A stretch of 64,000 nucleotides of DNA, from NCBI GenBank assembly GCA_963725895.1, contig CAVSAJ010000001.1, positions 1,798,001 through 1,862,000 of the forward strand, in the 5' to 3' direction. Positions 34,937 through 43,536 of the stretch are shown here, piece after piece. Source of the DNA: Bog-473 sp963725895. GTDB lineage: Bacteria > Actinomycetota > Acidimicrobiia > Acidimicrobiales > RAAP-2. The notes under the pieces were generated by a model. The model did not search any database and had not been told where the DNA came from. It worked only from the letters and a program-made list of their open reading frames with translations. Made by a program: the position numbers and the translations under genes. Positions within the stretch are counted from its first letter, which is position 1. Each line of letters begins with the position of its first letter.

Positions 34937-35070
34937 CGTTATGGCAGCTCGATGGCCCGATCACCGGAGACCCACGTAGGACGGGCCTCCCTCAAGCCTT
35001 CTCCAGTTAAGACCGATACGGCGGGAGGGAGCCGAGGTGCCAAGTGGCCACCGTGCACCAGTGGGTAGCG

Positions 35071-35373
35071 ATGACGAACGAGAAGATGTGGACAGAAGAA
35101 GAGAAGAAGGAGTGGCTCGCCGAGCACGGTGACGAGCCCACGCACGTCGTCACATTCGAACCCATGTACCAGATCGAGGTCTGCGTTCCGCCGTGGGAGC
35201 AGGCCGACCGCCAAATTGCCCGATCCGCCGTCGCGTGGGGGAAGAACATGCGCAGATTGTTCGACGACGAGCAGCTCGGTGGGGCCGCCGTCGTCGCCGC
35301 TCATCACGAGGGCAACGCGCTCGAGATCTACATGACAGCCCGGCGCGTGCCTCGCCTGCACCGGGTCGTCTGA
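35071..35373 (+). CDS. Small hypothetical protein
   Basis: A 100-residue reading starting MTNEKMWTEEEKKEWLAEHG (an in-frame ATG at 35044 would add nine residues). The middle, THVVTFEPMYQIEVCVPPWE and QADRQIARSAVAWGKNMRRL, has a balanced soluble-protein composition, and the end reads NALEIYMTARRVPRLHRVV. A competing antisense frame exists, but this strand has the more protein-like sequence. No family recognised. Confidence 0.45.
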   Translation: MTNEKMWTEEEKKEWLAEHGDEPTHVVTFEPMYQIEVCVPPWEQADRQIARSAVAWGKNMRRLFDDEQLGGAAVVAAHHEGNALEIYMTARRVPRLHRVV

Positions 35374-35402
35374 CCGGTCGACACAGCTGCTGGCACACCG
35401 CT

Positions 35403-35437
35403 GAGGCGTGAGGCGTGAGGCGTGAGGCGTTAGGCGT
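35403..35437. repeat. 7-bp tandem repeat, five copies
   Basis: GAGGCGT repeated four times followed by TAGGCGT, in the gap between two convergent genes. The last copies overlap the stop codon of the short-chain dehydrogenase gene (35430-35432). Confidence 0.85.
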
Positions 35438-36338
35438 TCGGCTTGTCGCCCGATGCGGCCGCCTGGCGTTGGGCCTCGAGGCGATCGAGCATCGGCATGC
35501 GCTCCTGCCCGATGGCACCGTCAAGGCGCGCATCGATCTCTTCGGGCGTCCAGCGACCATCGGCCCACATGGCCCGGATCTCGGCGGGTTGGTTCCACAC
35601 GGCGATCTTCGAGCCGACGACTGTGTAGACCTGACCCGTGATGTGCTTCGCCTTGTCACTCAGCAGGTAGACGACCATCGGCGCCACGTCTTCGGGGTCG
35701 CCCATCTCGGCGAGCTCTGAGGGCACGTTGGCCGACATACGCGTCCGCGCGACAGGAGCGATGGCGTTGGCCGTGACGCCATACCGATGCAGCCCGACAG
35801 CGGCCGAACGCACCAGCGACACGATGCCACCCTTGGCCGCTGCGTAGTTCGCCTGGGCGACGCTGCCCTGGAACGCGCCGGAGGTGAAGCCGATCAGCGC
35901 GCCGCCGCCTTCCTGCTTGCGCATGACGGCTGCCGCGGCGCGGAACACGGTGAAGTGACCCTTGAGGTGGGTGGCGATGACCGCATCCCACTCGTCTTCG
36001 GCCATGTTGAAGAGCATGCGCTCTCGCAAGATGCCTGCGACCGCCACCACCCCGTCGATGCGGCCCCACGTCTCGACAGCGGTCGCGATCAGCCGCTCGC
36101 CCGATTCCATCTTGGAGATGTCGTCAGCCACGGCGATGGCCGCACCCCCCCTCTTGGCGATCTCGGCCACGACGGCATCGGCCACCTCGCTGCTCGGGTC
36201 CTCGCCGGCCATCCCTACGCCGTAGTCGGCGACCAGCACCTTGGCCCCCTCGGCAGCTGACGCCAGTGCGACGGCCCGGCCGATCCCGCCACCGCCGCCG
36301 GTGACCGCGACGACTTTGCCTTCGAGGAACCCAGCCAT
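35430..36338 (-). CDS. Short-chain dehydrogenase/reductase
   Basis: A 302-residue SDR using NAD(P). The cofactor motif is VAVTGGGGGIGRAVALA, with the acidic VADYGVGMAGED, the active-site Ser in LIGFTSGAFQGSVAQ and Tyr/Lys in ANYAAAKGGIVSLV. A C-terminal extension of about 50 residues (RWTPEEIDARLDGAIGQERM) is like that of mycobacterial SDRs in lipid or sterol catabolism. The start ATG at 36338 faces a divergent acyl-CoA synthetase; a KstR-type operator lies midway between them, so the two are probably co-regulated. Confidence 0.85.
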   Translation of the reverse strand: MAGFLEGKVVAVTGGGGGIGRAVALASAAEGAKVLVADYGVGMAGEDPSSEVADAVVAEIAKRGGAAIAVADDISKMESGERLIATAVETWGRIDGVVAVAGILRERMLFNMAEDEWDAVIATHLKGHFTVFRAAAAVMRKQEGGGALIGFTSGAFQGSVAQANYAAAKGGIVSLVRSAAVGLHRYGVTANAIAPVARTRMSANVPSELAEMGDPEDVAPMVVYLLSDKAKHITGQVYTVVGSKIAVWNQPAEIRAMWADGRWTPEEIDARLDGAIGQERMPMLDRLEAQRQAAASGDKPNA

Positions 36339-36398
36339 GGTCGACTCTCCCGATCTCGCGTTCAGGCCCTCGCCCGGGCCCAGCAAATTGCCGTAAGT

Positions 36399-36412
36399 TA
36401 GAACACGTTCTA
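36399..36412. promoter_or_regulatory. KstR-type operator between SDR and acyl-CoA synthetase
   Basis: The perfect palindrome TAGAACACGTTCTA matches the published mycobacterial KstR consensus TNNAACNNGTTNNA at every fixed position. It is centred in the 138-base divergent spacer, 60 bases from one start codon and 64 from the other, an ideal place to repress both genes. The regulator itself is not in the window. Confidence 0.65.
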
Positions 36413-36476
36413 GCCTGCAGCCGGCGGGGGCTGCCATTTCGTCCGCGCCCGACTGCGAGCTGCAAGGAGACTGCTG

Positions 36477-38030
36477 ATGGGTGACCTCGGCTTCTGGGCC
36501 CTGGCCCAGGAAAACCCCGACTACCTGGCCCTGGTGACGCCGGAAGGCGACGAGGTCAGGGCAGGCGAGCTCCTCGGTCACGCCAATCAGGTCGTGCACG
36601 CGCTGCGCGCCCAGGGCTTCGGGGTGGGCGATGTCGTGGCCACGCTGCTGCCCAACGGCGCCGAGATGATCGAGATCTACCTGGCGGCGCTCCAGGCCGG
36701 CTGGTACCTCGTCCCCATCAACCATCACCTGGTGGCACCCGAGGTCGCCTACATCTTGAAAGATTCGCAAGCGAAAGCCTTCGTGGCCCATGAGCGCTTC
36801 GCGGACGTCGCGGTCGCCGCAGCCGACGAAGTGGGCCTCGACTCCACCGACCGGCTCGCCGTGGGCACGATCTCGGGCTTCGCCTCCTACGCCGAAGTGC
36901 GCGACGCCCAGCCGACGACGCTGCCCGAGGACCGCACCATCGGTGACGTGATGAACTACACGTCGGGCACGACGGGGAACCCCAAGGGTATCTACCGCAA
37001 GCTGGGGGGCGTGACGCCGGAGCAGGCGGCGCTCGGATTGTCGGGGCTGCTCTTCTTGTTCGGAATCCAGCCCGAGGGCGACGACGTCCACATCGTCGGC
37101 TCCCCGCTGTACCACACGGCCGTCCTGCGCTTCGGCAGCGCCTCGCTGCACCTGGGGCACACGGTCGTGCTGATGGACAAGTGGGTCCCCGAGGAGATGC
37201 TGCGGCTGATCGAGGAGCGTCAGGTGACGACGTCGCACATGGTGCCGACCCAGTTCCACCGGCTCCTGGCTCTGCCCGAGGACGTACGGAGCAAGTACGA
37301 CGTGTCGTCGCTCCGCCACATGATCCACGCTGCCGCCCCGTGCCCGATCGACGTCAAACACAAGATGATCGCCTGGTGGGGTAACGCGGTCGACGAGTAT
37401 TACGCAGCGAGCGAAGGAGGCGGAACGCTGGTCACAGCCGAGGAGTGGCTGCAGAAGCCCGGCACCGTCGGCAAGCCCTGGCCGATCAGCGAGATCGCCA
37501 TCTTCGACGACGACGGCAACCGCATCGAGGAGCCTGGCGTCATCGGCACGGTGTACATGGCCATGGGGTCGGCCGACTTCGAGTACCACGGCGACAAGGA
37601 GAAGACCAAGAAGAACCGCATCGGCGCCTTCTTCACCGTGGGCGACGTCGGCTTCCTCGACGAGGATGGGTATCTCTTCTTACGTGATCGCAAGATCGAC
37701 ATGATCATCTCGGGCGGCGCCAACATCTATCCGGCCGAGATCGAAAACGTGCTTCTCTCGCACCCGAAAGTCGGCGATGCCGCCGTCTTCGGCATCCCGC
37801 ACGAGGACTGGGGCGAGGAGGTCAAGGCCGTGATCGAGCCGGCCGAGGGCGTCGAGGCGAACGACGAGCTCGCAGATGAGATCCTGGCCTTCTGTGCCGG
37901 CAAGCTGGCCAAGTTCAAGACGCCCAAGACGGTCGACTTCACCAACGAGATGCCGCGCGACCCCAACGGTAAGCTCTACAAGCGCAAGCTGCGTGATCCC
38001 TACTGGGAAGGGGTGCAGCGGGCGCTCTGA
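36477..38030 (+). CDS. Acyl-CoA synthetase (FadD type)
   Basis: A 517-residue AMP-forming ligase that activates a fatty or sterol side-chain acid to its CoA ester. Motifs are the P-loop-like NYTSGTTGNPKGIYRK, GSPLYHTAVLRF, the adenylate region EYYAASEGGGTLV, VGDVGFLDEDGYLFLRDRKI, SGGANIYPAEIENVLLSHP and the C-terminal Lys in MPRDPNGKLYKRKLRDPYW. The start has the usual FadD opening, and an AAGGAG ribosome binding site is 8 bases upstream (CTGCAAGGAGACTGCTGATG). Control by the KstR-like site is inferred. Confidence 0.9.
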   Translation: MGDLGFWALAQENPDYLALVTPEGDEVRAGELLGHANQVVHALRAQGFGVGDVVATLLPNGAEMIEIYLAALQAGWYLVPINHHLVAPEVAYILKDSQAKAFVAHERFADVAVAAADEVGLDSTDRLAVGTISGFASYAEVRDAQPTTLPEDRTIGDVMNYTSGTTGNPKGIYRKLGGVTPEQAALGLSGLLFLFGIQPEGDDVHIVGSPLYHTAVLRFGSASLHLGHTVVLMDKWVPEEMLRLIEERQVTTSHMVPTQFHRLLALPEDVRSKYDVSSLRHMIHAAAPCPIDVKHKMIAWWGNAVDEYYAASEGGGTLVTAEEWLQKPGTVGKPWPISEIAIFDDDGNRIEEPGVIGTVYMAMGSADFEYHGDKEKTKKNRIGAFFTVGDVGFLDEDGYLFLRDRKIDMIISGGANIYPAEIENVLLSHPKVGDAAVFGIPHEDWGEEVKAVIEPAEGVEANDELADEILAFCAGKLAKFKTPKTVDFTNEMPRDPNGKLYKRKLRDPYWEGVQRAL

Positions 38031-38101
38031 CCTCACGCAGCCAGAGGCTGCACCCATCGATGCATTCTCACAACTGGCCTTTTGGGTGTATCAACTGTCG
38101 A

Positions 38102-38977
38102 GTGAGCAAAGGGCGGGCGGGCCTCGCGGCTGGCTTCTTTGTGGGTGCTGTCGCGCTGGCCGCGTGCGGCAGCGGGGGGAGCTCCGTGCCAAGCGCGGAC
38201 CAGGCGAAGGCCGTTGCGAGGATTCCGGGCAGCAGCGGGAGCCGGGGCTCTGGCGGCACCCTCGCATCGGGAGCTCAACCGACGCAGCGCGGAGCGACCA
38301 CGACCACGACTACCACCACCACCCTCGCGGGCGGCGCGCAGGAGACGGCTACACCTGAGTTCCCGCAGCAGCTCGCGTCCACCGGAGGTGCCCAGCAAGT
38401 CATCATCGTTGACGCACCCGACGCCGCGAGCACGACGGCAACGCTCACGGCCTACGAGGACGACGGCAAAGGCTGGTACGAGGCCTTCAGCCCGATGCCG
38501 GCCTACACCGGCGAGAACGGCTGGTTGCCTGGCCCCGACCGCATCTGGGGGGACCAGACCACCCCCGAAGGCATGTACGCCATCGGGCCCACCATGTACG
38601 GAACAGAACCCAACCCCGGTACGAAGTTCCCCTATCAGCAGCTCGTGTGCGGGGACTGGTGGGACGAGGACCCAAGTAGCCCGACCTACAACACGTTCCA
38701 GCAGGTCGCCTGCGGCACCACGCCGCCTTTTGCCGCCGATTCCGAGGCGTTGTGGACAGAAGGCAACGCCTACCCGTCCATGGCGGTGATCGACTTCAAC
38801 ACGCCGCCGACCGGTCCGCTCGGCGCTGGCATCTTCTTACACGCCGACATCGGCGCCCCCACCCAAGGATGCGTCTCCCTCCCCCTCTCGGACCTCGACG
38901 CGGTGCTCGACTGGCTGAACCCTGCCCTGCACCCCGTCATCGTCATGGGACCCGACGCCGTCATCCGCTCCTTCTGA
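38102..38977 (+). CDS. L,D-transpeptidase (YkuD) lipoprotein
   Basis: A protein of about 291 residues. I choose GTG 38102, which yields a lipoprotein signal: SKGRAGLAAGFFVGAVALAA followed by the lipobox Cys; a start at 38060 would put 14 polar residues ahead. A Ser/Thr linker with a run of nine Thr follows. The catalytic YkuD domain has GIFLHADIGAPTQGCVSLPL, with the His and Cys of the H-x(n)-GC motif, near residues 255-275. It forms 3-3 cross-links or attaches proteins in peptidoglycan outside the membrane. Confidence 0.83.
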   Translation: MSKGRAGLAAGFFVGAVALAACGSGGSSVPSADQAKAVARIPGSSGSRGSGGTLASGAQPTQRGATTTTTTTTTLAGGAQETATPEFPQQLASTGGAQQVIIVDAPDAASTTATLTAYEDDGKGWYEAFSPMPAYTGENGWLPGPDRIWGDQTTPEGMYAIGPTMYGTEPNPGTKFPYQQLVCGDWWDEDPSSPTYNTFQQVACGTTPPFAADSEALWTEGNAYPSMAVIDFNTPPTGPLGAGIFLHADIGAPTQGCVSLPLSDLDAVLDWLNPALHPVIVMGPDAVIRSF

Positions 38978-39042
38978 TGTATCACCTGCGGGTGACACAT
39001 GCCTTTCGTACCAGTACCGCTCGACTACGGCATGCTTGACCC

Positions 39043-39525
39043 ATGGCTAGCTCGCCCCATGTCGGGCTTCGCGTCGCAGAGACCGGTGCGGGCCCACTCT
39101 GCCGAGAGATCCTGCAGACTTTGCCCACGTGGTTCGGCATCCCCGAATCGGTCGACGACTACGTCAAGGCGGCTGATGAGAACCCGACCGTCGTCGCCTC
39201 GCTCGGCGCGTCCGACGTCGGCGTGTTGACGCTCGTCACCCACACGCCCTACGCCGCCGAGATCTACGTCATGGCCGTACGCCCCGAGCACCATCGTGAA
39301 GGCATCGGCCGGACCATGTTGGCCGAGGCCGAGGCCTGGCTGGCCGGGCGAGACATCGAGTACCTCCAAGTCAAGACCTTGAGCCCCCGCCATCCGGACC
39401 CCGGCTACGCCAAGACGCGGTCCTTCTACCTCGCCGTTGGCTTTCGGCCGCTCGAAGAGTTCCCCGAGCTGTGGCAGCCCGACCAGCCCGCGCTGCAGAT
39501 GATCAAGACGATCGCTCGCACTTGA
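39043..39525 (+). CDS. GNAT family N-acetyltransferase
   Basis: A 160-residue GCN5-type acetyltransferase. The acetyl-CoA site is AVRPEHHREGIGRTMLAEAE (R/Q-x-x-G-x-G) preceded by the strand AEIYVMAV, and the last strand region SFYLAVGFRPLEEF is typical. The N-terminus (LQTLPTWFGIPESVDDYVKA) resembles members annotated as acting on small metabolites. Substrate unknown. It is 24 bases before a methyltransferase gene and may share its transcript. Confidence 0.78.
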   Translation: MASSPHVGLRVAETGAGPLCREILQTLPTWFGIPESVDDYVKAADENPTVVASLGASDVGVLTLVTHTPYAAEIYVMAVRPEHHREGIGRTMLAEAEAWLAGRDIEYLQVKTLSPRHPDPGYAKTRSFYLAVGFRPLEEFPELWQPDQPALQMIKTIART

Positions 39526-39549
39526 ACGAGGACCCCTACCATCACGGCT

Positions 39550-40380
39550 ATGGATCGCCACGAAGGCCTGGGCACCGACCCCGACTACCTTCGCGAGCAT
39601 CAGTACAAGGACCCGAGCAACCTCAACGCGCGGATCACCTTGCACGCGAAGTACGCCCGCTCAGATCAGCCCTGGTATCCGTGGCTCATCAACCGCATCG
39701 AATGGGAGCCCGGCACACGGGTGCTCGAAGTCGGTTGCGGGTCTGGAGCCCTCTGGGTCAACGTGGCCCCGCTCCTCCCCCACGTGCGGCTGACGCTCAC
39801 TGATTTGTCCGAGGGCATGGTCGAGGCGGCCACGGCCGCCGTCGCCCCACTCCCAGACATCGAGCTCACCGACGCCCGCACCTGCGACGCGCAGGACTTG
39901 CCCTTCGAGGACGCGACCTTCGACGTCGTCGTCGCCAACCACATGCTCTACCACGTGCCCGACCCGGCGCAGGCCGCAGCGGAATTCGCCCGCGTCCTCA
40001 CTCCCGACGGGACAGTGATGGCGGCCACCAACGGCCCGCGCCACCTCGATGCCATTCGCGAACTCACTCGGCAGGTCTTCGGTTGGTCCTCCCTGGACGG
40101 CGCCGTCCGGCGTTTCGCCCCGGAGAACGGCGAGATCATCCTGCGCAGCGCGTTCGGCTTCGTCCAATGGCACCCCCACCCGAGCACCCTGGTATGCACC
40201 GACCCGGACGACGTCGTTGCATTCATCGCCTCCTCTCCAGCGGGCCACGAAGCGACGCCGGAGCAGCGGATCGCGCTGGTCCAGGCGATCGGTGAACGAT
40301 TCGCGGCGGAGGGTGGATCGCTCAGCATCACGACGGAGGCCGGCTGCTTCGTCGCCCGCTCCAAGAGGGAACTGGGCTAG
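39550..40380 (+). CDS. Class I SAM-dependent methyltransferase
   Basis: A 276-residue methyltransferase of the UbiE/type 11 kind. Motif I is VLEVGCGSGALWVNVAPLLP, motif II TLTDLSEGMVEAA, motif IV PFEDATFDVVVANHMLYHVP and post-I VLTPDGTVMAATNGPRHLDA. An N-terminal segment (LREHQYKDPSNLNARITLHA) is characteristic of a group of actinobacterial methyltransferases. No substrate can be named. Confidence 0.82.
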   Translation: MDRHEGLGTDPDYLREHQYKDPSNLNARITLHAKYARSDQPWYPWLINRIEWEPGTRVLEVGCGSGALWVNVAPLLPHVRLTLTDLSEGMVEAATAAVAPLPDIELTDARTCDAQDLPFEDATFDVVVANHMLYHVPDPAQAAAEFARVLTPDGTVMAATNGPRHLDAIRELTRQVFGWSSLDGAVRRFAPENGEIILRSAFGFVQWHPHPSTLVCTDPDDVVAFIASSPAGHEATPEQRIALVQAIGERFAAEGGSLSITTEAGCFVARSKRELG

Positions 40381-40393
40381 AGGAGCGCCTGCG

Positions 40394-41266
40394 TCAGGAA
40401 GAGGCGTCGCCCTGGCCCGCCGCCTTTTCCATCATGCGCTGCCAGTCAGCGTCGACGAGCGGGCCTTCAGCACTATGGGCGCTGTGGGCGTTGCCGGTGA
40501 CGATCTCGAGCATCCGCTTCGGCTCCACGTGGATGAAGATGCCCTCGGCCTCCGCCGTCAGCTCGCCTTCGTGGTACATGCCGCCCCAGGCGAAGACTTT
40601 GCGACCCTCCATCCCGGTGTGGCGCGCCGCCAGCTCGAGTGGCGCCAGCAGCGGTGTCGGGCGCCGGTAGCGGATCGTCAGCGTCCCCGTCATCGCTCCG
40701 AGCCCGACCAAGATGTTCGAGAGCCCGAGTAGCTCGTCGAAGACTTCGGCGATCACGCCCCCGTGCACACACGTCGGCGGCCCTTCGTAGGGGTAGTCGA
40801 AGGTCACGCGGCCGCGCACCTCGCGCTGACCGCCTTCACCGTGCACAGCCCAGACCTGCACGGGCGGCGCGATGGGGTTTGCGAAGCCGATCATGGGGCT
40901 GGTTGGAAAGTGGTCTTGGGGATGCAAGCCAGGGAACCCGTTCGGTCCCGGCGTGTTGCGGCGCCGCTTCGACCGCGTGGCAGCTTCCTCGAGCCGGTCT
41001 GCGACCCCAGCCAGCTCGGCCGCCGCCTCGCTGAGGTCCTCGTCGTCGACTGGCTGGCCGATGGTGACCGAGCCGATGCGACGCAGCGCGGCGGCGACCC
41101 GGTTGATGGGGAGGTCATCGGCCGCCGATGTGGCCGCGCCGTCGATACCGGGGAAGGCTCGGCCCGGGCCCGGATCGAGCCCCTCGCCGCCCGCGCCACC
41201 GCGGCGCTCGCGCGCGTCACCGCGGGCCCCGCCGCCCCCGCCGGCCTCGCCGCTCCCGGGACTCAC
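40394..41266 (-). CDS. Hotdog-fold thioesterase (PaaI-like)
   Basis: A 290-residue protein whose C-terminal half is a PaaI/4HBT hotdog domain: VTFDYPYEGPPTCVHGGVIA, VFDELLGLSNILVGL and MTGTLTIRYRRPTPLLAPLE, with the H-G-G-x-x-x-x-x-x-D/E arrangement of acyl-CoA thioesterases. The N-terminal 70 residues are Gly/Arg-rich and low in complexity, so the true start may be further in. The start codon overlaps the stop of the upstream crotonase gene (ATGA), suggesting a joint role in acyl-CoA turnover. Confidence 0.78.
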   Translation of the reverse strand: MSPGSGEAGGGGGARGDARERRGGAGGEGLDPGPGRAFPGIDGAATSAADDLPINRVAAALRRIGSVTIGQPVDDEDLSEAAAELAGVADRLEEAATRSKRRRNTPGPNGFPGLHPQDHFPTSPMIGFANPIAPPVQVWAVHGEGGQREVRGRVTFDYPYEGPPTCVHGGVIAEVFDELLGLSNILVGLGAMTGTLTIRYRRPTPLLAPLELAARHTGMEGRKVFAWGGMYHEGELTAEAEGIFIHVEPKRMLEIVTGNAHSAHSAEGPLVDADWQRMMEKAAGQGDASS

Positions 41267-42063
41267 GTCCGCGTGTACTTGGGCGGGCGCTTCTCGGCGA
41301 ACGCCTTCTGCCCCTCCGCCGCATCGTTCGAGGAGAACACGGGCCAGCCGATCTCGAGCTCGCGGGCCAGGCCGTCCACTTCGGACATGCCCTCGGTCTC
41401 GCGCACGCTTCGCAGGATGGCCTCCACCGCCAAGGGCCCGTTCGCCTCAACCACCGACGCGATCTCGCGTGCGCGCTGCAGAGCCTGGCCATCGGGCACC
41501 ATGTGGCCGATGAGCCCGATGCGCAGCGCCTCCTCGGCCGGCACCTCCCGCGCCGTCAGCAAGAGCTCCATGGCCAAGGTGTAGGGGATCTGCCGGCGCA
41601 GGCGCACGGTCGAGCCGCCCAGCGGGAAGAGGCCGCGCTTGGCCTCGAAGACGCCGAAGACGGCGCTCGCACCCGCCACCCGGATGTGGGTGGCCTGGAG
41701 GATCTCGGTCCCTCCCGCCACAGCCCAGCCCTCCACCGCAGCGATGAGCGGCTTGCGCAGGTCGTAATGACGCAACAGCGCCTTCCAGTGCAGGTCCGGG
41801 TCCTCCGCCATGCGGGGCTGGTACTTCTCGGCGTCGCTGCCGCCCATGGCCTTGAGGTCCATGCCGGCGCAGAACGTGCCGCCGGCGCCGGTGAGGATGG
41901 CGCAGCGGATGTCGTCGTTGCCGTTGATCTCTTCCCATGCGTCCTTCATCCCGACCAGCATCGGCAGGCTGAGCGCATTCTTCGCCTCCGGCCTGTTCAT
42001 GGTGACGATGGCAGTGGCGCCGTCGCGCTCGAAGGTCAGGTGCTCAGTGGATATCGATGACAC
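41263..42063 (-). CDS. Enoyl-CoA hydratase/isomerase (crotonase family)
   Basis: A 266-residue crotonase. VTMNRPEAKNALSLPM and GGTFCAGMDLKAMGG form the CoA and oxyanion sites; AVEGWAVAGGTEILQ and GVFEAKRGLFPLGGSTVRL the second half, and EKRPPKYTRT is the typical end. Catalytic Glu positions are not both obvious: the segment after the second loop has Glu in GGTEILQ. It likely hydrates enoyl-CoA intermediates. It is transcribed ahead of the thioesterase gene. No operator is visible in the 117-base gap upstream. Confidence 0.85.
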   Translation of the reverse strand: MSSISTEHLTFERDGATAIVTMNRPEAKNALSLPMLVGMKDAWEEINGNDDIRCAILTGAGGTFCAGMDLKAMGGSDAEKYQPRMAEDPDLHWKALLRHYDLRKPLIAAVEGWAVAGGTEILQATHIRVAGASAVFGVFEAKRGLFPLGGSTVRLRRQIPYTLAMELLLTAREVPAEEALRIGLIGHMVPDGQALQRAREIASVVEANGPLAVEAILRSVRETEGMSEVDGLARELEIGWPVFSSNDAAEGQKAFAEKRPPKYTRT

Positions 42064-42180
42064 GGTCCCCTCCGAAGTAGGCGCCGATTGCGATGTCTGC
42101 GATGTCAGCTGTCAGATTGAAGACGTCAGGTTCCTCTTATGAGAGGCCGGAAGGGCGGGAGCGCAACGCCCGCGAAGCAC

Positions 42181-43356
42181 TCAGAGCCGCTCGATAATGG
42201 TGCCAGTTGCCAGCGCGCCACCACAGCACATCGAGACCAAGCCGTATGTCGAGTCGGTCCGCTCGAGCTCGTGCAGGATGGTGGTGATCAACCGGCTCCC
42301 CGTCGCGCCGACCGGGTGGCCCAGGGCGATGGCGCCGCCGTTCACGTTGACCTTGTCGATGTCGGCCTCGTGCACCTTGGCCCAGCTGAGCACGACGGAG
42401 GCAAAGGCCTCGTTCACTTCGAAGAGGTCGATGTCCTTCATCGTCATGCCGGCCTTGTCCAACACCTTCTTCGTCGCCACGATGGGGCCGTCGAGGTGGT
42501 AGTAGGGGTCCGACCCGGCCAGCACCTGCGCCACGATCCGGGCCCGGGGCTTGAAGCCTTCGGCCTTGGCGCGATCTTCTGACATCCACAAGACCGCGGC
42601 GGCGCCGTCCGAGATCTGTGACGAGGTCCCAGCGGTGTGCATGCCGTCGGGCAGGACGGGCTTCAGCTTGGCCAGCCCCTCGAGCGTCGTCTCACGTGGC
42701 CCCTGGTCCTTGGAGACGAGCATCTTCTCTCCGCTGTGGTCCCCACGCGGGCCTTCCTCGCCGACGATCGGCGCCTCGACGGCGAAGATCTCACGGGCGA
42801 AGCGGTCCTCGGCCTGAGCCCGGGCCGCCTTCTCCTGCGACGCCAGGCCGAACGCGTCGACGTCCTCGCGGGTGATGCCGTATTTCTTCGCGATGCGCTC
42901 TGCCGCCTCGAACTGGCTGGGCATGTCGTAGGGCAAGTCGGCGGGGAGGGCGCGGCCCACACCGGGCGCCGACGCGTTGGCCCCGAGCGGGATCCGGCTC
43001 ATGGTCTCCACACCACAGCCGATGGCGGTGTCGACGGCGCCCGCCGAAATCAGATTGGCGGCCATGTGGTTGGCCTGTTGCGACGAGCCGCATTGGCAGT
43101 CGATCGTCGTGGCGGCCACGTCATAAGGCAGGCCGGCAAGCAGCCACGACGTGCGCGTGACGTTGAAGCCTTGCTCACCCGCCTGGGTGACGCACCCGCC
43201 GACGACCTGCTCGACCGAGGCGGGGTCGATGCCCGCCCGCTTGACGACCTCGACCTGTGCGGCGCCGAGGATGTCGGGCGCCCGCAGGCCCGAGAGCCAG
43301 CCGTTGCGCTTCCCGATCGGTGTGCGGACCGCCTCGATGATCACCGGCTGTGCCAT
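42181..43356 (-). CDS. Acetyl-CoA acetyltransferase / 3-ketoacyl-CoA thiolase
   Basis: A 391-residue thiolase. The nucleophilic Cys lies in TTIDCQCGSSQQANHMAANL, the second active Cys in VSMCCGGALATGTI, and the His residues in FEVNEAFASVV and GGAIALGHPVGATGSRL. The overall sequence is like the FadA5/FadA6 group that cuts steroid side-chain or ring-derived ketoacyl-CoAs, but straight-chain substrates are possible. A KstR-type palindrome is centred about 88 bases upstream of the ATG, supporting a lipid/steroid regulon. Confidence 0.88.
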   Translation of the reverse strand: MAQPVIIEAVRTPIGKRNGWLSGLRAPDILGAAQVEVVKRAGIDPASVEQVVGGCVTQAGEQGFNVTRTSWLLAGLPYDVAATTIDCQCGSSQQANHMAANLISAGAVDTAIGCGVETMSRIPLGANASAPGVGRALPADLPYDMPSQFEAAERIAKKYGITREDVDAFGLASQEKAARAQAEDRFAREIFAVEAPIVGEEGPRGDHSGEKMLVSKDQGPRETTLEGLAKLKPVLPDGMHTAGTSSQISDGAAAVLWMSEDRAKAEGFKPRARIVAQVLAGSDPYYHLDGPIVATKKVLDKAGMTMKDIDLFEVNEAFASVVLSWAKVHEADIDKVNVNGGAIALGHPVGATGSRLITTILHELERTDSTYGLVSMCCGGALATGTIIERL

Positions 43357-43436
43357 GGCGCACTTCCTCCTTGTTGGGGGCCCTCCCCCGGCTGCCCCGC
43401 GTCGGACCGGGCCGGCTGGACTGCGTGGGCGATTTC

Positions 43437-43450
43437 TAGAACTTGTTCTA
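43437..43450. promoter_or_regulatory. KstR-type operator upstream of the thiolase
   Basis: The palindrome TAGAACTTGTTCTA matches TNNAACNNGTTNNA completely. It lies in the spacer between the thiolase start (43356) and the end of the upstream acyl-CoA dehydrogenase gene (43537), so it should control the thiolase. It shares the TAGAAC-NN-GTTCTA core with the site at 36399. Confidence 0.65.
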
Positions 43451-43536
43451 ACTTTAGCACCGGCCCCGTGCAGTCTGCCCTGGCCTGGTCGCCGGGCGCC
43501 AGACGCGCGACCGCCGGACCGCTGGCCACCGGCGGG

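Noticed and set aside
35430..37589. A 719-codon minus-strand frame upstream of the SDR start
   Set aside because: Everything before ATG 36338 is antisense to the acyl-CoA synthetase and has no family resemblance; the SDR starts normally at 36338.
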